DNA of 64,000 nucleotides from Hymenobacter cellulosivorans (GCF_022919135.1 NZ_CP095049.1:1116001-1180000), one strand, 5' to 3'; shown: positions 49,100 through 57,981, numbered from the stretch's first letter. Notes: generated by a model not told the origin, from the letters alone. Translations and numbers: made by a program.

Positions 49100-50944
49100 A
49101 TGAAAAAACTGCTAGTACCCGCCGTGGCCGCCAGTTTGGCTTTGGCTTCTTTCGCTGTTCCACTTCCGAGTTCAATTTCTTCCGTGTCCGAGCCTACGAC
49201 TTTTGCCGACCCGAACACCACCGACGAGGTGCCCCAGGACCATAAGCTGGTGATTTACCAGGTGATGACCCGGCTGTTTGGCAACAAGACCACCCTGAAT
49301 AAGCCCTACGGCACCAACGCCGAAAACGGCGTGGGCAAGTTCAACGACATCAACGACCTGGCCCTGCAGGCCATTAAAAAGATGGGCGTGAGCCACGTCT
49401 GGTACACCGGGGTACTGGAACACGCCACGATGAGCGACTTCAGCAAGGCTGGCGGCCCCGGCCCCGATGATGCCGATGTGGTGAAGGGCCGGGCCGGCTC
49501 GCCCTACGCCATCAAGGACTACTACGACATTGCCCCCGACCTGGCCGTGGACGTGAAAACCCGCAAGCAGGAGTTTGAGGCCCTGGTGAAGCGTACCCAC
49601 GCCAACGGCCTGAAAGTTATTATCGACTTCATTCCCAACCACGTAGCCCGCAGCTATAAGTCGAATGCCAAGCCCGCGGGCGTGGTGGATTTGGGCGAGA
49701 AGGACGATTTGACCAAGGCCTTTGCCCCCAACAACAACTTCTACTACCTGCCCGGCAAAAGCTTAATCGTACCCAAAGCCGGCAACCCGCTGGGCGCTGC
49801 TTTGGGCCCTAAGGAAGACGGCAAGTTCACGGAAACGCCCGCCAAGGCCAGCGGCAACGACGTGTTTTCGGAAGCGCCCAAGGTGGACGACTGGTACGAA
49901 ACGGTGAAACTCAACTACGGGGTAGATTACCAGAACGGCCGCAAAACCTACTTCGAGCCCATGCCCGACACTTGGCTCAAGATGCGCGACATCCTAGTGT
50001 ATTGGGCCCAGAAAGACGTGGATGGCTTCCGCTGCGACATGGCCGAAATGGTGCCCATCGAGTTCTGGGCCTGGGTGATTCCCGAAGTGAAAAAGGTGAA
50101 GCCCGGCATCATCTTCATGGGCGAAGCTTACAACCCCAAGGAGTACCGCAACTACCTGGAGAAGGGCAAGTTCGACTACCTCTACGATAAGGTAGGCCTC
50201 TACGACGGCCTGCGCCGCCTGATGACTGGCGGCGGCAATACCGAGGATATTACCAAGGTGTGGAGCGAGGAAAGCCGGGGCTTTGGCTCCCGCATGCTGC
50301 GCTTTTTGGAAAACCACGACGAACAGCGCATTGCCTCCAAGGAGTTTGCCGGCGACCCGCGCACCGCTATTCCGGCCATGACGGTTTCGGCCACGTTGGG
50401 CTCGGGTCCGGTGATGGTGTACTTCGGGCAGGAAGTAGGGGAGCCCGCCAACGGCTCGGAAGGCTTTAGCGGCGCTGATGGCCGCACCACCATTTTCGAC
50501 TATTGGGGGGTGCCTGAGCACCAGAAGTGGATGAATGGCGGCAAGTTTGACGGCGGCAAGCTCGATGGGGTACAAAAGCAGCTGCGTGACTTCTACTCCC
50601 GCCTGCTCAACCTGACCAGCACCAGCGACGCCATCCGCCGGGGCCGGTTCTACGAGCTCCAGGACGCCAACAACCTGGGCAAGAACTACGACCAGCGCCG
50701 CGTGTACAGCTACCTGCGCTACACCGACAAGCAGAAGCTGCTCATCATCGCCAACTTCAGCAAGGACGTGACCCTGACGCCCAAAATCGAGATTCCCAAG
50801 TCGGCCATGCAGGCCATGGGCCTCGACCCAACCAAGTTCTATACCTACACCGACCTGCTCAACAACGCCCCGGCCACCGAAAACCTGACTCTCACGCTAA
50901 CTCCGCTGAGCGCCTACGTTTTCGAAATCAAGCCGAAGCAGTAA
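49100..50944 (+). CDS. Secreted GH13 alpha-amylase family enzyme
   Basis: A 614-residue protein with a signal peptide (KKLLVPAVAASLALASFAVP). The GH13 barrel shows region I IIDFIPNHVAR, the nucleophile Asp313 (GFRCDMAEM), the acid Glu342 (FMGEAYNP) and Asp407 (LENHDEQRIAS). A C-terminal beta domain ends in LTLTPLSAYVFEIKPK. This type resembles Bacteroidota SusA/SusG-like amylases without starch-binding modules. ATG 49100 is chosen at the signal peptide; a TTG at 49079 lies next to the repeat. It probably works with the other GH13 enzyme and the MFS transporter. Confidence 0.9.
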   Translation: MKKLLVPAVAASLALASFAVPLPSSISSVSEPTTFADPNTTDEVPQDHKLVIYQVMTRLFGNKTTLNKPYGTNAENGVGKFNDINDLALQAIKKMGVSHVWYTGVLEHATMSDFSKAGGPGPDDADVVKGRAGSPYAIKDYYDIAPDLAVDVKTRKQEFEALVKRTHANGLKVIIDFIPNHVARSYKSNAKPAGVVDLGEKDDLTKAFAPNNNFYYLPGKSLIVPKAGNPLGAALGPKEDGKFTETPAKASGNDVFSEAPKVDDWYETVKLNYGVDYQNGRKTYFEPMPDTWLKMRDILVYWAQKDVDGFRCDMAEMVPIEFWAWVIPEVKKVKPGIIFMGEAYNPKEYRNYLEKGKFDYLYDKVGLYDGLRRLMTGGGNTEDITKVWSEESRGFGSRMLRFLENHDEQRIASKEFAGDPRTAIPAMTVSATLGSGPVMVYFGQEVGEPANGSEGFSGADGRTTIFDYWGVPEHQKWMNGGKFDGGKLDGVQKQLRDFYSRLLNLTSTSDAIRRGRFYELQDANNLGKNYDQRRVYSYLRYTDKQKLLIIANFSKDVTLTPKIEIPKSAMQAMGLDPTKFYTYTDLLNNAPATENLTLTLTPLSAYVFEIKPKQ

Positions 50945-51030
50945 AGCGTGGGGTTGAGTGCCTGGTGCCTGGTGTTTAGGATTTAGTTTCCAGACACCAC
51001 CAACCAAGCATCAGGCACTCAACTCCGGGC
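50945..51030. repeat. Inverted repeat between amylase and transporter genes
   Basis: GTTGAGTGCCTGGTGCCTGG (50953-50972) is mirrored by a right arm that, read in reverse, is GTTGAGTGCCTGATGCTTGG (up to 51023). The arms contain CCTGGTG repeats. It has the same placement as the other repeats, straight after a stop codon, but a different sequence. Confidence 0.72.
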
Positions 51031-51062
51031 ATAAGCACTAACCTCCTAAAATTCCCCCATAC

Positions 51063-52691
51063 ATGGCAACCAGCGTCGCGGCCTCGTCCGGTACGGACAC
51101 CCGCCCCAAACCCCGCCTGAGCTTCTGGCAGATCTGGAACATGAGCTTCGGCTTTCTGGGCATTCAGTTCGGCTTCGAGCTGCAAAACTCCAACGTGAGC
51201 CGCATCTTCGAAACGCTAGGCGCCAACAAGGACGACATTCCGATTCTCTGGATTGCGGCCCCCCTCACCGGCCTGCTCGTGCAGCCCATCATCGGCTACT
51301 TCTCCGACCGGACCTGGCACCCGTTCTGGGGCCGGCGCCGCCCGTACTTTGCCATTGGGGCAGTGCTGGCCACCCTGGCGCTGTTTCTGATGCCCAACTC
51401 CTCGGCGCTATGGATGGCCGGCGGCATGCTCTGGATTCTGGACGCCAGCATCAACATCAGCATGGAACCCTTCCGGGCTTTCGTAGGGGATAAGCTGCCC
51501 AGTGAGCAGCGCACCAGCGGGTTTGCCATGCAGAGCTTCTTTATCGGGGTGGGCTCGGTCATTGCCGCGGCCCTGCCCTGGATATTCAATAACTGGTTTC
51601 ATTTAAGCAATACCGCTCCCAGCGGCGAGATTCCACCGTCGGTGAAGTGGGCCTTCTACGCCGGCGGCGTGGCCTTCATCTTGGCCGTGATGTACACCGT
51701 GTTTACCTCCACCGAAACTCCGCCGGCCGATATGGAAGAGTTCCGGCGGGAAAACGCGCAAGTGGGCATTCTGGATGGCATCAAGGAGTCGTTTATGGGC
51801 ATTTTCCACATGCCCACGGCCATGCGCCAACTGGCCATCGTGCAGTTTTTCACCTGGTTTGCCTTGTTCTCGATGTGGATTTATTCCACCAACGCCGTGA
51901 CCAGCAACATCTACGACATGAAGGTGGATAGTGCCCTCTACGGCCGCATCAGCAGCTTCATCGGTGCCGAAGCCGCCCGGGCCACCGACGACAAGTCGAA
52001 GAAAGAGCTGGGTGCCCTGCAAGCTGACCTCAAGGAAATAGACCAGTTTCAGGCCAGCCAAACCGACAAGATTCTTACCATCAACCTGGCCAACTACTAC
52101 GTGAGCCACGCCCAGCCTAGCGAAGCCGACCAGGCCGAGCTGAAGCGGGTGCAAAAGCAATACAACGACGGGGCCGACTGGCTGAGCCTGGCTTCATCGG
52201 TGCGCAACGGTGTGGCGGCCATCTTCGCCTTCATCATCCCGCTCATTGCGGCCCGTACCAGCCGCCGCCGCACCCACATGCTGTGTCTGCTCATCGGGGG
52301 CCTGGGTTTGCTCTCGCTGAAATTTATCGACAACCCCAACCTGATTATGGTGTCGATGGCCATGGTGGGCGTGGCCTGGGCCAGCATTCTGAGCATGCCC
52401 TACGCCATCCTGGCCGGCTCGTTGCCAGCTAACCGGATGGGCTACTACATGGGCGTATTCAACTTCTTTATCGTGATTCCCCAGATTGTAGCGGCCACTA
52501 TCCTGGGCTGGGCCACCATGCACTTATTCCAAGGCAACACACTGAATACCATTGCCCTGGGCGGCGTCTCGATGATTGTGGCCGGGGTGTTTACGCTCTG
52601 GGTCAAAGACAACGACGACGTGCACCCCAGCGTCCATGTGGAAAACTCGCCGGGCTACGACACGCCTACCGCCACTGTGCCCCGCACATAA
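51063..52691 (+). CDS. MFS sugar transporter (SLC45/maltose-sucrose symporter-like)
   Basis: A 542-residue inner-membrane protein with twelve predicted helices. The N-terminus FWQIWNMSFGFLGIQFGFELQ and the loop DRTWHPFWGRRRPYF are characteristic of the sucrose/maltose:proton symporter (SUT/SLC45-like) group. It has an unusual insertion of about 80 residues between helices 7 and 8 (charged, helical, around 300-375). In the starch locus it should import the maltose or maltodextrins released by the two amylases. The next gene is unrelated and follows a terminator. Confidence 0.9.
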   Translation: MATSVAASSGTDTRPKPRLSFWQIWNMSFGFLGIQFGFELQNSNVSRIFETLGANKDDIPILWIAAPLTGLLVQPIIGYFSDRTWHPFWGRRRPYFAIGAVLATLALFLMPNSSALWMAGGMLWILDASINISMEPFRAFVGDKLPSEQRTSGFAMQSFFIGVGSVIAAALPWIFNNWFHLSNTAPSGEIPPSVKWAFYAGGVAFILAVMYTVFTSTETPPADMEEFRRENAQVGILDGIKESFMGIFHMPTAMRQLAIVQFFTWFALFSMWIYSTNAVTSNIYDMKVDSALYGRISSFIGAEAARATDDKSKKELGALQADLKEIDQFQASQTDKILTINLANYYVSHAQPSEADQAELKRVQKQYNDGADWLSLASSVRNGVAAIFAFIIPLIAARTSRRRTHMLCLLIGGLGLLSLKFIDNPNLIMVSMAMVGVAWASILSMPYAILAGSLPANRMGYYMGVFNFFIVIPQIVAATILGWATMHLFQGNTLNTIALGGVSMIVAGVFTLWVKDNDDVHPSVHVENSPGYDTPTATVPRT

Positions 52692-52718
52692 GCCGCTTCT
52701 TTCATTACTAGGTACGAC

Positions 52719-52747
52719 AAAGCCTCTTCTGGAAATAGGAGAGGCTT
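52719..52747 (+). terminator. Terminator after the MFS transporter
   Basis: AAAGCCTCT pairs with AGAGGCTTT and is followed by T residues. It closes the starch locus transcript. Confidence 0.85.
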
Positions 52748-52751
52748 TTTA

Positions 52752-52817
52752 GTTGCCCGTTGTGTGTTCTTAGCCCTGCTCAGGATGACAGACGCCAAAC
52801 CATACACAACGAGCAAC
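52752..52817. repeat. Inverted repeat upstream of the glycosyltransferase gene
   Basis: GTTGCCCGTTGTGTG (52752-52766) pairs with CATACACAACGAGCAAC (52801-52817) apart from two mismatches. The interior holds CTGCTCAGGATGACAG, a motif I recognise as common in intergenic repeats of many bacteria. Confidence 0.6.
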
Positions 52818-52960
52818 GAGCTCAACTACGTAGTTACCCAACTCGATTCAGCACTTTTCCCGGCAACGCAGACCCGGCGGCACACCGTATCTACTTCGTT
52901 CTATCTGTGCGGGCCCTGCCGACTCAAGGCCCCGTAAGCTTACTTTCTACCGGCTGCCGT

Positions 52961-54058
52961 ATGCTCTTTATTACTGTATTCTTCAGTGCTTTCTTCGGCA
53001 TTTTCGCCCTGATTTTACTGCTTCTGGTGTGGCCCCGGCCGGCCTTGCCCAAGCTGACGGCTAGGCCCAAAGTCAGCATTCTAATTGCAGCCCGCAACGA
53101 GGAAGCCAATATCGAGCGGTGCCTGCGGGCGTTGGCGGCTCTTAATTATCCGGTCGAGCAGCTCGAAATCCTCATCGGCGACGACGCCTCCACCGACGAC
53201 ACGATGGGCGTAGTGCAGCGCTTCATTGCCGATAAGCCTCAGTTCCGGCTGCTGCCCATTCGGCAGAAGCTGGGCACGGCCCAGGGCAAAAGCAACGTGC
53301 TGGCCCACCTCTGCAACGCGGCCACCGCCGACACCTTCCTCATCACCGACGCCGACATGTCCCTGGCCCCCGACTGGGTCCAGACCATGCTGGCAGCCGC
53401 GCCCGAAGGCGTGGGCGTTGTGACGGGTATCACGACGGCTTCGGGCAGCATCTTCGGCCGCTTGCAGGGCCTCGACTGGCTTTTCGGCCTCAACCTGATT
53501 CGTCTGCTCACCGACTTGGGGCTACCCATTACGGCCGTCGGCAACAACATGCTCGTCACGCGGGCGGCTTACGAATCCATTGGTGGCTACGAGGCCCTGG
53601 CCTTCAGCATCACAGAGGACTTGCAGCTCTTCGACCAGATTGTGCGGCAGGGCTGGGGCTACCGCAACATTATTACGCCCCAGGCCCTGGGCATTTCGGT
53701 GCCCCAACCCACGGTGATGCATTTGCTGCGGCAGCGCAAACGCTGGATGAAAGGAGCCGTGCGCCTGCCCTGGCAGCTGGGCTTGCTCTTCAGCTCCTAC
53801 GGCTTCTTTTACACGGTGCTGGGCTGGCCCGGCCTGCTGCCCCTGAAGCTGATTATAGTGCTGTACACGGCCAAAGTAGCCTTCCAGACGCTCTTCTTAC
53901 TGATTACCCTCCGCCAGGCTGGCCACCGCGAGTCGCTGGGCGTGCTAGTGCTCTACGAGTGGTACTTGCTACTGATGTCGCTGGCAGTGCTGGGCTATAC
54001 CGTGTGGCCCGGCGCTATCCTGTGGAAGGAACGGCGCTACCGGTGGGCTGAGGGCTAG
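52961..54058 (+). CDS. Family 2 glycosyltransferase, membrane-bound
   Basis: A 365-residue protein with an N-terminal membrane helix (TVFFSAFFGIFALILLLLVW) and a GT-A domain: VSILIAARNEEANIERCL, IGDDASTDD, the DxD-type ITDADM, and QRKRWMKG near residue 258 (QxxRW motif of processive synthases). C-terminal membrane helices follow. The QxxRW motif points to a cellulose/hyaluronan-synthase-like or ceramide glucosyltransferase-like enzyme. Product unknown. ATG 52961 is the first start consistent with the leading helix. Confidence 0.87.
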   Translation: MLFITVFFSAFFGIFALILLLLVWPRPALPKLTARPKVSILIAARNEEANIERCLRALAALNYPVEQLEILIGDDASTDDTMGVVQRFIADKPQFRLLPIRQKLGTAQGKSNVLAHLCNAATADTFLITDADMSLAPDWVQTMLAAAPEGVGVVTGITTASGSIFGRLQGLDWLFGLNLIRLLTDLGLPITAVGNNMLVTRAAYESIGGYEALAFSITEDLQLFDQIVRQGWGYRNIITPQALGISVPQPTVMHLLRQRKRWMKGAVRLPWQLGLLFSSYGFFYTVLGWPGLLPLKLIIVLYTAKVAFQTLFLLITLRQAGHRESLGVLVLYEWYLLLMSLAVLGYTVWPGAILWKERRYRWAEG

Positions 54059-54074
54059 AGACTGAAAGGCAGCC

Positions 54075-54482
54075 TTAGCGCGCCTCCGGCAAAGGCACGC
54101 CCAGCCATTGGTAGGCGCTTTGCTCCTCGATAAACGTGCGAAATACGGTTTCCTGGGCGCTAAGCCGGCTCTCAATCAGGGCCTGCTGATAGGGCGTAAC
54201 CAGGTACGCCATCCGAAACTCCAGACCGGGCAGGGCCCGGTGCAGCGCGGCCCGGAAGTCGGTGAGAACCCAGGCGAAGTCCTCGGCTTCGGCCAAGCCG
54301 CGGATGCGCAGGTCTATCAGCCAGTGGGTGGCTTGGTGGGGATGGGCAAAAGCGAGAGCTGCCTGGTAGCCCGCCCGGTGCTCGGCAGGCGTCACGACCC
54401 GGTCCCAGCGCATAAACAATACGCGCAAATCGGAACGGTAAGACAGACGCAGGAAGTCGAGCTCAGCAGCGGGTACGGGCAC
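54075..54482 (-). CDS. Hypothetical protein, 135 aa
   Basis: A soluble protein starting with GTG 54482 (MPVPAAELDFLRL). The sequence (LRVLFMRWDRVVTPAEHRAG, ATHWLIDLRIRGLAEAEDF, FRMAYLVTPYQQALIES) has the alternating strand-helix pattern of STAS/SpoIIAA-like domains often found in Hymenobacter-type genomes. I cannot name the family with confidence. It is convergent with the glycosyltransferase. Confidence 0.55.
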   Translation of the reverse strand: MPVPAAELDFLRLSYRSDLRVLFMRWDRVVTPAEHRAGYQAALAFAHPHQATHWLIDLRIRGLAEAEDFAWVLTDFRAALHRALPGLEFRMAYLVTPYQQALIESRLSAQETVFRTFIEEQSAYQWLGVPLPEAR

Positions 54483-54773
54483 GGGAAGACAATCAAGGAT
54501 CAGGTCAGAAGCCGCTATGGCTTGACTCTTGGCACCTAAACCACGAACCGGGCCCTTAATGTTTTCAAAAGCAACCCCGCGGCGGACATGGCCTTACCTA
54601 CATCTTACAAAAAGCCAGGAGTTCAGGAAAAGGAGTCATTGAAGTTACCCGATGCGTCGAAGCGGGAAATCTGGCCTGGCAGCTAGCTGGCTGGCCGACG
54701 GCTAGCAGCCCCGTGCACGCTCAGGTATGTGCAGGAAAGATGTTCACGGCAAAGTGGAATTGAAGGGATTGGG
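54483..54773. other. Intergenic region without a recognised gene
   Basis: A 291-nt gap. It contains a CAGCTAGCTGG-type palindromic cluster near 54680-54708 but no supported open frame, RNA or terminator. Codon-like periodicity is lost here. Confidence 0.35.
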
Positions 54774-54959
54774 TTAAGCAGTCCGGGACTTCCGCTTATC
54801 GCGGTGTACAAGGTAAGTGATGAGTAAAAGCGAGAAATAAGGCAACGCGAAGCCGATGCCAAACCAGCGCCAAAAGGAGCGTCCGTTTCCGTAAGCCATA
54901 TAGCCCGTAACCATGGGCATGAACAGGATGGGGGTCAGCAGGACAATGACAAATTCCAT
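54774..54959 (-). CDS. Small membrane protein, 61 aa
   Basis: Two predicted membrane helices (FVIVLLTPILFMPMVTGYMA and WRWFGIGFALPYFSLLLITY) with a basic C-terminus (HRDKRKSRTA). It starts at ATG 54959, 14 nt after the stop of the 49-residue gene upstream, and appears to be cotranscribed with it. Unrecognised family. The TetR operator at 55128 lies upstream of the pair, so its expression is probably repressed by that regulator. Confidence 0.6.
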   Translation of the reverse strand: MEFVIVLLTPILFMPMVTGYMAYGNGRSFWRWFGIGFALPYFSLLLITYLVHRDKRKSRTA

Positions 54960-54973
54960 AGGGTGAAGAGTGA

Positions 54974-55123
54974 TTATTGCGCCCCTGCTGGGGTGGCTTG
55001 GGTCAAGAAACAATTGGACTGAACCGACACTAGCACACAGTGCAGCTGCTCGTTGAGTTTGGCCAGCGTCGCATGCTCACCCAACCAAAGCAGCAAGGCG
55101 GCCCTTTTCTTTTTCTTATCCAT
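54974..55123 (-). CDS. Very small basic protein, 49 aa
   Basis: Reads MDKKKKRAALLLWLGEHATL and on to a cysteine-containing tail (LHCVLVSVQ, CFLTQATPAGAQ), ending TAA at 54974. No family is recognised and it may be marginal, but its ATG lies 5 nt after the TetR operator and it precedes the small membrane protein by 14 nt, which is a consistent mini-operon layout. Confidence 0.45.
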   Translation of the reverse strand: MDKKKKRAALLLWLGEHATLAKLNEQLHCVLVSVQSNCFLTQATPAGAQ

Positions 55124-55127
55124 GTGA

Positions 55128-55144
55128 TTTAACTACTTGGTTAA
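55128..55144. promoter_or_regulatory. TetR operator copy 2 (TTTAACTACTTGGTTAA)
   Basis: A 17-nt sequence identical to the one upstream of the tetR gene at 55783, with TTAAC/GTTAA half-sites separated by a 6-nt spacer. It lies between the tetR stop codon and the start of the 49-residue gene. Confidence 0.7.
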
Positions 55145-55162
55145 TGAGCGGGCAAAAAAATA

Positions 55163-55771
55163 TCAGGCTCGAATGGCCCGGATAACAAATTCGGCCACTT
55201 CAGTTCGACGGTGTGCCATCTCGCGTTTGAAGTCCTCGTCGCTTAGCCCCAACCCTACCTGAATAATGGGCTTGCCCAGGAAAGGAAAGATGACCAGTGA
55301 CATGACGTTCATGAACAATTGCGCGGGGCTGATGGGGTGAATGCGTCCCTGCGCCACGGCTTCTTCCACCTGGCGGCGGAACTTGTCGAGGTGGGTGCGC
55401 TCCTTCTCCACCACAGTCCGGAAGAAAAACTGCGGGTTGCGGTTCACTTCGTTCACGATGAATAGTGGCAGGAAGCTGTTGCGACTCACGAAGGTGAGGT
55501 AGGTATCTACCACGAGCCGGATTTTGTCAAACAACTCCATGTCGGTGTCCAGTACAGCCATCACGCGCGGCAGTATCACACCGATGGCCCGCTCAATAAT
55601 GAGCGCCGAGAGCTTCTCCTTACTGCGGAAGTAATAGTGCAGCAGGGCTTTGTTGATGCCGGCGCGGTCGGCAATTTCCTGCATGCGCGCCCCGGCCAAG
55701 CCCTTTTCCAGAAACACTGCTTGCGCAGCTTCCAAAATCAGTTCTTCAGTGGAGCGTTTTTGCAGGTCCAT
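55163..55771 (-). CDS. TetR/AcrR family transcriptional regulator
   Basis: A 202-residue regulator. The helix-turn-helix is AGARMQEIADRAGINKALLHYYFRSKEKL (residues about 24-52, quoted here in parts: MQEIADRAGINKALLHYYF), followed by a helical ligand domain. It is flanked by two identical 17-nt palindromic sequences, one upstream of its start (55783) and one behind its stop in front of the next small genes (55128). It probably represses itself and those genes. Ligand unknown. Confidence 0.9.
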   Translation of the reverse strand: MDLQKRSTEELILEAAQAVFLEKGLAGARMQEIADRAGINKALLHYYFRSKEKLSALIIERAIGVILPRVMAVLDTDMELFDKIRLVVDTYLTFVSRNSFLPLFIVNEVNRNPQFFFRTVVEKERTHLDKFRRQVEEAVAQGRIHPISPAQLFMNVMSLVIFPFLGKPIIQVGLGLSDEDFKREMAHRRTEVAEFVIRAIRA

Positions 55772-55782
55772 TCTACAGACGG

Positions 55783-55800
55783 TTTAACTACTTGGTTAAA
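55783..55800. promoter_or_regulatory. TetR operator copy 1 (TTTAACTACTTGGTTAAA)
   Basis: A palindrome with TTTAAC and GTTAAA half-sites around six bases, 12 nt before the tetR ATG. On the minus strand a CACCTTTG box (one mismatch from TAnnTTTG) lies at 55807-55814 just upstream, so the operator would cover the transcription start. Confidence 0.7.
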
Positions 55801-56259
55801 TTTATACAAAGGTGCATTAAAGTTTACTACGACCAGCTATTCCGCCAAAGTTTCCTAACACCCACCCAAGGGTTTAAGGGAATGTGAACTCGAAGTAAGT
55901 ACCAGGAGAGCTGTCTGGATTATACTCCGGGCCACGTCGACGGGGTTAGCGACAAAGGAGGCAGACGACACACCCAGGCTGTGCCGCATCAAGGGCTGAA
56001 TCATCTTGGAGCTCAGCCGATATGCATCTACACCCAAGAAGGAAGTTTGGGCTTCCTGGAGGACGTGGTTTGGTCGTACAGAGGTAAACCGCTCCGGCAA
56101 CGCGCACGTTTGGTGAAGGCTTCTTCTAGTGGGGTGTCACCAACAACAATATGAAAAAGCGTTTCAGCCATAAGCCGAAACGCTTTTTCTATTTGGGAAG
56201 GGACAAGCGGGTTAGCAGGGATTTTTGAGGTTAGCCTAAGGAGCGGCTTCCCGCGGACT
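55801..56259. other. Long intergenic region without a recognised gene
   Basis: A 459-nt gap holding the tetR promoter at one end and a bidirectional terminator at the other. A minus-strand frame at 55855-56100 (81 codons) is open but has no family similarity, no promoter and mixed composition. I see no RNA gene. Confidence 0.4.
56153..56189. terminator. Bidirectional terminator-like hairpin
   Basis: AAAAAGCGTTTC pairs with GAAACGCTTTTT with an inner GGCTTATGGC-type loop. It ends about 70 nt beyond the stop of the M28 peptidase gene and would terminate it on the minus strand. Confidence 0.85.
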
Positions 56260-57981
56260 TTACCTCCCTGCCAGGCTTTTGTCGCGAAGGGCCTTGAACT
56301 CGGAGCCGGACTTCCACTGCGGGAAGGTCGTTTCGCCGGCCAGCTTGCGGCCTACGCTGTAAAGCAGGCGGGCATCCCACTCCATACCGCGGTAGTCGGC
56401 CTGGGCATTGTACTCGTCGGAGGGCTGGTGGTAGTGCTGGGCCTCAAACTCCTCGCTCATCTTCTTGGCGTAGGCCTTGCCCTTGATCCAGCTGTCGGCG
56501 GTGCCGCTGGCGTAGAGCGAGGGCACACCCACGTGGGCAAAGGCGAAGTGGTCGGAGCGGAAGAAGTAGCCCTTGTCGGCATTCTGGTCGGGCTGAATGT
56601 AGCGGCCCTGCTCCTGGGCGGCAGCGCGGGCGTACTCGTCCAGCTCCGACTGTCCGTAACCGATAACCGTCAAATCCCGCATCGGGCCCATGTTGGGCAG
56701 GTCGTCCATGTTGAGGTCGGCTACGGTTTTCTTCACCGGAAACAGCGGGTGGTTGGCATAGTACATCGAGCCCAGCAAACCCTGCTCTTCGCCCGTGACG
56801 GCCAAGAACACGATGCTGCGGCCGGGCTTTTCCTTGGCTTGCTGGAAGGCGTTGGCAATGGCCAGCAAGGCCGCGCAGCCGCTGGCGTTATCGGCCGCCC
56901 CGTTGTAGATAGAGTCGCCGGCCACGGGCGCCCCGATGCCGAGGTGGTCCCAGTGGGCCGAGTAGATGATGTACTCGTCGGGGCGGGCAGTACCGGGCAG
57001 CACGGCCACCACGTTCTTGGATTCCTGGCGGCGCAGCTTGTTGCGGATGCTGGTGCTGACCTGCAGGTTGAGCGGCCGGGCCTTGAAGCCTTTCTGGTTA
57101 GCGGCAGCATACGCCTCGTCATACTCCTGACCAGCTGCCTGGAACAGCTTTTTGGCCGCATCCAGGGTTATCCAGCCCTCGATGGTACACTTGCTGGCGC
57201 CTTTGTCGGCGGTCTGGTTGCGGAGCTTGGCGCCCGAGTAGCTGCTTTGCACCACGCTCCAGGGGTAGGCAGCGGGCTTGGTGTCGTGGATGATGAGCAG
57301 ACCGGCCGCGCCCTGACGGGCGGCTTCCTCGTATTTATACATCCAGCGGCCGTAGTAGGTCATGGCTTTGCCCTTAAACAGAGTAGTGTCGTTGCCGGCA
57401 TTGCCGGGGTCATTGACGAGCACCACCACGGTTTTGCCCTTCACGTCGAGGCCGGCGTAGTCGTTCCAGCCGTACTCGGGGGCCACCACGCCGTAGCCGG
57501 CAAATACCAGTGGGGAGTTGGTCAGGGCTACTTGCTCCTTTTCCTGCTCGGTAAAGGCCATGTAGTCGGTTTTGTAGTTCAGCGCAAAGGGCTGCTTACC
57601 GCCGCTGATCTGCATGGTGGGCGCGGGCGTACCGGTAATTTCCACCAGGGGCACTTTCTGGAAGTAGCTGCCATCGGGACCCGGCTTCAGACCCAGTTTC
57701 TTGAACTCGTCGGCCAGGTAGGCCGTGGTTTTTTGCTCGCCCACCGTGAACGGCTTGCGGCCCTGGTACTCATCCGAAGCCAGCACCTTGATGTGGCTGC
57801 CAATCAGCCGGGCCGTAATTCCGTCGTTGGGCGAAGCGGGTACCACAGTGTCGGCCGCAGCCGTGGTGCTGGCCGAGGGCTGTCCGGCGGAGGTAGAATC
57901 GGAGCTGCGGCTCTGGCAGGCGGGCAGGCTGCCCAACGCCAGGGCACCGCCAACGAGGAGGAAAGTAGGGGAGAAGCGCAT
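56260..57981 (-). CDS. M28 family metallopeptidase lipoprotein
   Basis: A 573-residue lipoprotein with lipobox LPAC near residue 22. A PA-like insert lies around 130-290. The M28 zinc site is visible as AHWDHLGIG, NGAADNASGCAALL, VTGEEQGLLGS, NMDDL and YFFRSDHFAFA. The enzyme should be an envelope-anchored aminopeptidase of the Bacteroidota type that often carries a PA domain. ATG 57981 is chosen because it opens the lipoprotein signal; longer in-frame starts have no signal. It is divergent from the M16 peptidase gene. Confidence 0.9.
   Translation of the reverse strand: MRFSPTFLLVGGALALGSLPACQSRSSDSTSAGQPSASTTAAADTVVPASPNDGITARLIGSHIKVLASDEYQGRKPFTVGEQKTTAYLADEFKKLGLKPGPDGSYFQKVPLVEITGTPAPTMQISGGKQPFALNYKTDYMAFTEQEKEQVALTNSPLVFAGYGVVAPEYGWNDYAGLDVKGKTVVVLVNDPGNAGNDTTLFKGKAMTYYGRWMYKYEEAARQGAAGLLIIHDTKPAAYPWSVVQSSYSGAKLRNQTADKGASKCTIEGWITLDAAKKLFQAAGQEYDEAYAAANQKGFKARPLNLQVSTSIRNKLRRQESKNVVAVLPGTARPDEYIIYSAHWDHLGIGAPVAGDSIYNGAADNASGCAALLAIANAFQQAKEKPGRSIVFLAVTGEEQGLLGSMYYANHPLFPVKKTVADLNMDDLPNMGPMRDLTVIGYGQSELDEYARAAAQEQGRYIQPDQNADKGYFFRSDHFAFAHVGVPSLYASGTADSWIKGKAYAKKMSEEFEAQHYHQPSDEYNAQADYRGMEWDARLLYSVGRKLAGETTFPQWKSGSEFKALRDKSLAGR

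Noticed and set aside
55855-56100. An 81-codon minus-strand frame
   Set aside because: No similarity, no promoter and no operon context; gap composition does not look coding.
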